Of a DNA stretch of 64,000 nt, positions 60,432 to 64,000 are shown piece after piece. The stretch is taken from assembly GCA_038087015.1 (NCBI GenBank), contig JASBNA010000017.1:558001-622000 (forward strand), given 5' to 3'. Positions within the stretch are counted from its first letter, which is position 1. Each line of letters opens with the position of its first letter. The translations under genes and the position numbers were made by a program. The notes under the pieces were generated by a model, which was not told the origin of the DNA, searched no databases, and was given only the letters and a program-made list of their open reading frames with translations. Source of the stretch: Cerrena zonata (Eukaryota; Basidiomycota; Agaricomycetes; Polyporales; Cerrenaceae).

Positions 60432-63400
60432 ATGCCGGCCTCTAGTCCCACACACCAAATCCGGCTCGTGTCCAACATGTCCAGCCCTACCGCTTCGGGG
60501 GGACACGTCGAAATGACACAAATGACTCTCATGTCCTCCGCTAGCTCCTCGCGTCCAAATACAACAGCAGAACCAAGCTCCGTGGCTTTTGTAAAAGGAG
60601 GCAAGCGCAAACGCCTCAGCAAGGTGCGTCCTCTCACAAAAGCACATGATTTTTGATCCAAACCTGGCCCTACACCGCTAGGCCTGCGACGCTTGTCATA
60701 AGAGCAAACGCAGATGTGATGGAACCGGTACGTCTTCAATAACCCCTCCCTCACAGAGCTCAACGTCTTTGGTAACTCAATTCAAATCTCCACCTCAGCA
60801 CCCTGCAGTAATTGGTAATGCATACCCCGAGCTTTATCCTTTAGACACCAAGTGTAAACTAACATTCCGTTCTTGAACCTTACAATTTAGCTACTTTGCA
60901 TCCAAAGAATGCACATACACAGACTCCCAAGGACGCCCCGTCCCGGCGCCCAGAAACGCACATCCGGCTCTCGTCGTTGATCCTGCGGCGGCGGAGCGTA
61001 CACAGTTTTACCGTCTCAATAACAACACAAACAGCAGCTCACAGGTCCCAGCCTCCGCCGCAGCGCGTCCCAATTCACATCCTTCTGCCGACTTTGCATC
61101 ATCCAACCCAGCTACTCTCCGAGGTATACGCCGCCCAGCAGAGTCCAATGACAATATGGTCAAGCGACCAAGACCAGAACCATTGGGCGTTAGTAGCACT
61201 ATTAGCCCCATAGGGTCTGCGTCCTCCGTTGAATCTCCAAGTAGCCCTGAATCATCACTTCTAGACCCTGCGACCACTCACGAGTTAACAAACCGTCAGT
61301 ATTTCTTTCTCTTCTATTTTGATCTGCGATGACTCCTTTCGTCCCTGTGTCCATCTTTTCTCCTTGGCTCTCTTGGTCATCTTATTGTTCTTTCCCTGTC
61401 TTCTCCTCACCTTGCTATATTATTACAAATTCGCGCATTCTCCTACGGTAGCCGATATTTCCATTTCTGCTTCTCTCATTCCGACCTAACCTCTCAAAAT
61501 GACAAACAAGTACTAACATGAATTCCCTCCCATAAACAGTCTTCTTTACACATTGCAACCCCGCCCGTCTCATCATCCACAAACCTTCCTTCTCTGCTGC
61601 CCTAGCACACGAACAAATCCCCTCCTATCTCGTGCTTGCAGTCTGTGCCAATGCCGCCCCACATTCCAAGGAATTAGGGGCAAAAGCCACCCTGCCCCGT
61701 CTTGCGGGAGTGCCTTTCTTCAACGAGGCCGTCCGAATCATGTTTGATTCCTCGTTCCGGTTGGTGGCCGAACCGAATTTGTATACCGCACAGGCACTAT
61801 GTCTGTTAGAGATGCATGAGGTTGCGGCTAGCCATGCGTGGACGAAACACTATCAGTATTTCGGTGAGTCCCCGACGTTCTATTTTTTTTGAGTTTGGAA
61901 TTTCTTTTCAGAGAGGGGCGGTGGACTGGACCCCCTTCTATCTTTCATTTTGCTTGACTTCCCGCATGGTGCTCGTATGCGGCTTTTTTGTCTGTCACTT
62001 GGCTAGCTGTCATGCCATATTCCCGGTTCATATACACTGCCATACGCTTTTCCCTCCACACCCCATAATTCTCTATTCCATATCTCATATCCTTATCACA
62101 TCGCGCCCCTAATCCATCCCAATCCCCCTGCAACTCAAACCCGCGCATGCGCATCTATCCTATCCATCTCTTCTCCCTTCCCTTACATTAATTTCTTTCC
62201 CATCCCGAGGTTCTCGGTGACATGACACAATCCTAAACTTAACCTTGTTTTTGCGTTTTTTTTTGTGCTTGCGACAACCCGTTGACGTGTTGACGCCGCT
62301 GGGGGCACCACATGTGCTTTTTTCATTCTTGCCGAGTTTGGGTTTGGGTGTCTCATGTGCCCATTTTGATTTTATTTTTTGGTTTGACATTTCTGGTTCG
62401 GAGGGAGGGCATCCCCGTGATGAGAGGGGTGTGGTGTATTGCCTCGATAGCCGTTCACCCCTGTCTGTTTCTCTCATTTCCCTTTGTGGTTTACGTTTCT
62501 TCTCGGCATTTCGACACCACAACCTCCTATTTCTCCCTCCTCCCCTAAACAAAAAATCACAACTCTAACCACCCATATTCACATCCAGACCTAGCCCTCC
62601 AAATCCTCGAAGACCAACTGGACATCTCCAGTAACGACAAAGTGCTCTCCCCAAGCCCACCAGGACCTAACCGAGCATACAGTATCGAACGTGAATGCAC
62701 GAGACGATGTTTTTGGGTGATCCAGACGATGGGGTGGATTAATGGGATATATACGTTCAAGCCGATGAGGCCGAGGAGTGTGGAGTTGATGAGGGGGGTT
62801 AGGTTGCCTTGTGATGAGACGAGTTTTGAGTTGGGGATGACGAATCAGGGGTTGGGTAAGTCGTTGTATTTTTTGTTCTGTTACCTTGGTTTCTTTGGTT
62901 GTGTCCCTTTTCGAGGGGGAGTAGGGAAGTGCCTGGAGACCTTGTTCTCCTTGGCTTCTCTACGCGTTCCATGGATTTAGACAGATTCCGTGGATCCCTG
63001 GGATACGTTGGAATGACAACCGGGTGCTGATATTGATATTGATCTTCTTCCTTTTTATTTCCCTTTTTTGTAGAATTCATGCATACACCGGGACCAAGAT
63101 CGAAACATGCTTCTCAGTTCGGCCATCTCTGCCGTGTGTTGTCGATGTACCAGGCCTTTGAGACTGCTTTGGGTAAGTGTTTTGTTGTTGTGTTTTTCTG
63201 GTCGTTCTGACGAGATTTTGTTTGTGTTTACTGTTCTTGCTGACTGTGTTTGTGTTTTTTTTTGCTGTTCGCGCTCGTCATCTCACATCTGTCAATTCGC
63301 TCCCGTTCCCTATCTCCTCATCATCCCGCCACTCATTCCACGCATCTTACACACCTCATGACGAATGTTCACACTCCCTCCCGGCCTCTTACCAATAGCT

Positions 63401-63949
63401 ACGAAAGAAGGCGCTGAACTCAAATATGCTGTCCAAGAAACGAGACGAGCGGTAGACGTAAGGACACCATTCCTCGCTACATTTCTTACTCAACATATGC
63501 TGATGCTTTCTCACCGACTATTTCTCCCCGTTCCCCTCAACAAATCCTGCCGAAATGATCTTATTTTTGATACACATACCTATGCAATGCATAGATCTGG
63601 GCGGACTCGATACCCGATCATTTACGTCTGACGGAAGACAACCTGGAGAAGCAGCTGGAGATGTTTGAGACTAGCTCGAATACTGGCGCTTGGTGTTTTG
63701 CTTTCATGCATGTGTTGCATGCTTGTTTGATCTTGTCGTTGGTGGAGGTAAGGCTTGAAACATGTTTCCTTCCCGTCGTATTTGACATCCCATCTCTCCT
63801 CCTCATCATATTGCAACATCTAATATCTAACCTTGTTTTTGTTTAGACGGAGAAGAACAGTCAGCGAGAAGAATCGATCGACTGGGTTAGAGCCCAGTTG
63901 ACATTGGTCTTTTCCGCTATCGGCCATCGAGCGAAGAACACTATTTTAT
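60432..63949 (+). CDS. Zn2Cys6 transcription factor with fungal-specific domain (xylanolytic-activator-like), 3' partial
   Basis: Nuclear regulator; only the N-terminal part is in the window. Exons: 60432-60623, 60682-60727, 60799-60814, 60891-61294, 61540-61863, 62589-62855, 63074-63172, 63399-63457, 63595-63747, 63847-63949, then an intron to the edge. The Zn cluster ACDACHKSKRRCDGTAPCSN plus CYFASKEC is CX2CX6CX5CX2CX6C, after a basic KRKR. The middle domain begins LFFTHCNPARLIIHKPSFSA and has AVRIMFDSSFRLVAEPNLYT and RECTRRCFWVIQTMGWINGI, typical of PF04082. Resemblance to xylanolytic activators is by general pattern only. Introns of 725, 245, 226 and 218 nt are long here. The 16-nt exon at 60799 carries two zinc ligands' neighbours. 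An alternative ATG lies at 60480. Confidence 0.85.
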
Positions 63950-64000
63950 GTACGTCCCCATCCTTCCTTCATTCTTGTCATTCACAGGATACGTAAAATG

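Overview
The window is nuclear DNA of a basidiomycete fungus, almost certainly an Agaricomycete (mushroom-forming). The evidence is dense genes split by many 45-70 nt introns, two large Zn2Cys6 regulators, a DUF6535 membrane protein, a TKL-type kinase with an HGD catalytic loop, an F-box family and a Plavaka-type DNA transposon. Exon models below were built by hand from splice motifs, phase and family conservation, with no transcript data.

Layout. 1-5.1 kb: a Gfo/Idh/MocA sugar or dihydrodiol dehydrogenase cut by the left edge, the SAGA subunit Hfi1/Ada1 and a makorin-like CCCH/RING protein. 5.8-12.2 kb: a Zn2Cys6 regulator and a Slt2-type MAP kinase. 12.9-19.3 kb: a small orphan, TAF10, a DUF6535 protein and the Fe-S scaffold NBP35. 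19.5-26.1 kb: a TKL kinase, an Fmp46-like mitochondrial redox protein, the ADP/ATP carrier and a small membrane protein. 26.1-39.2 kb: an accessory island with two tandem F-box genes and an M50B-like membrane metallopeptidase; one F-box copy is split by a 7.4-kb Plavaka transposon that itself carries a nested 715-bp foldback element. 39.7-46.9 kb: histone H2A, an F-BAR/DEP/RhoGAP protein and mitochondrial ribosomal protein mL44. 47.6-50.8 kb: a decayed F-box copy and an M20 carboxypeptidase. 52.1-59.7 kb: an Lrg1-like LIM/RhoGAP protein and ribosomal proteins uS19 (RPS15) and P2. 60.4 kb to the right edge: a second Zn2Cys6 regulator, incomplete.

How they work together. Most genes are independent housekeeping genes. 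Hfi1 and TAF10 are both SAGA subunits. The Slt2-type kinase, the F-BAR RhoGAP and the Lrg1-like RhoGAP belong to, or are plausibly linked with, Rho/cell-wall-integrity signalling. H2A, RPS15 and RPP2 all carry an intron touching the start codon. The island at 26-38 kb is the plastic part. A 3' fragment of the M50B gene lies upstream of both tandem F-box genes. One F-box copy gained a stop codon and a transposon. The transposon has an uninterrupted 955-residue transposase, matching terminal repeats and a 2-bp target duplication, so it may be young and autonomous.
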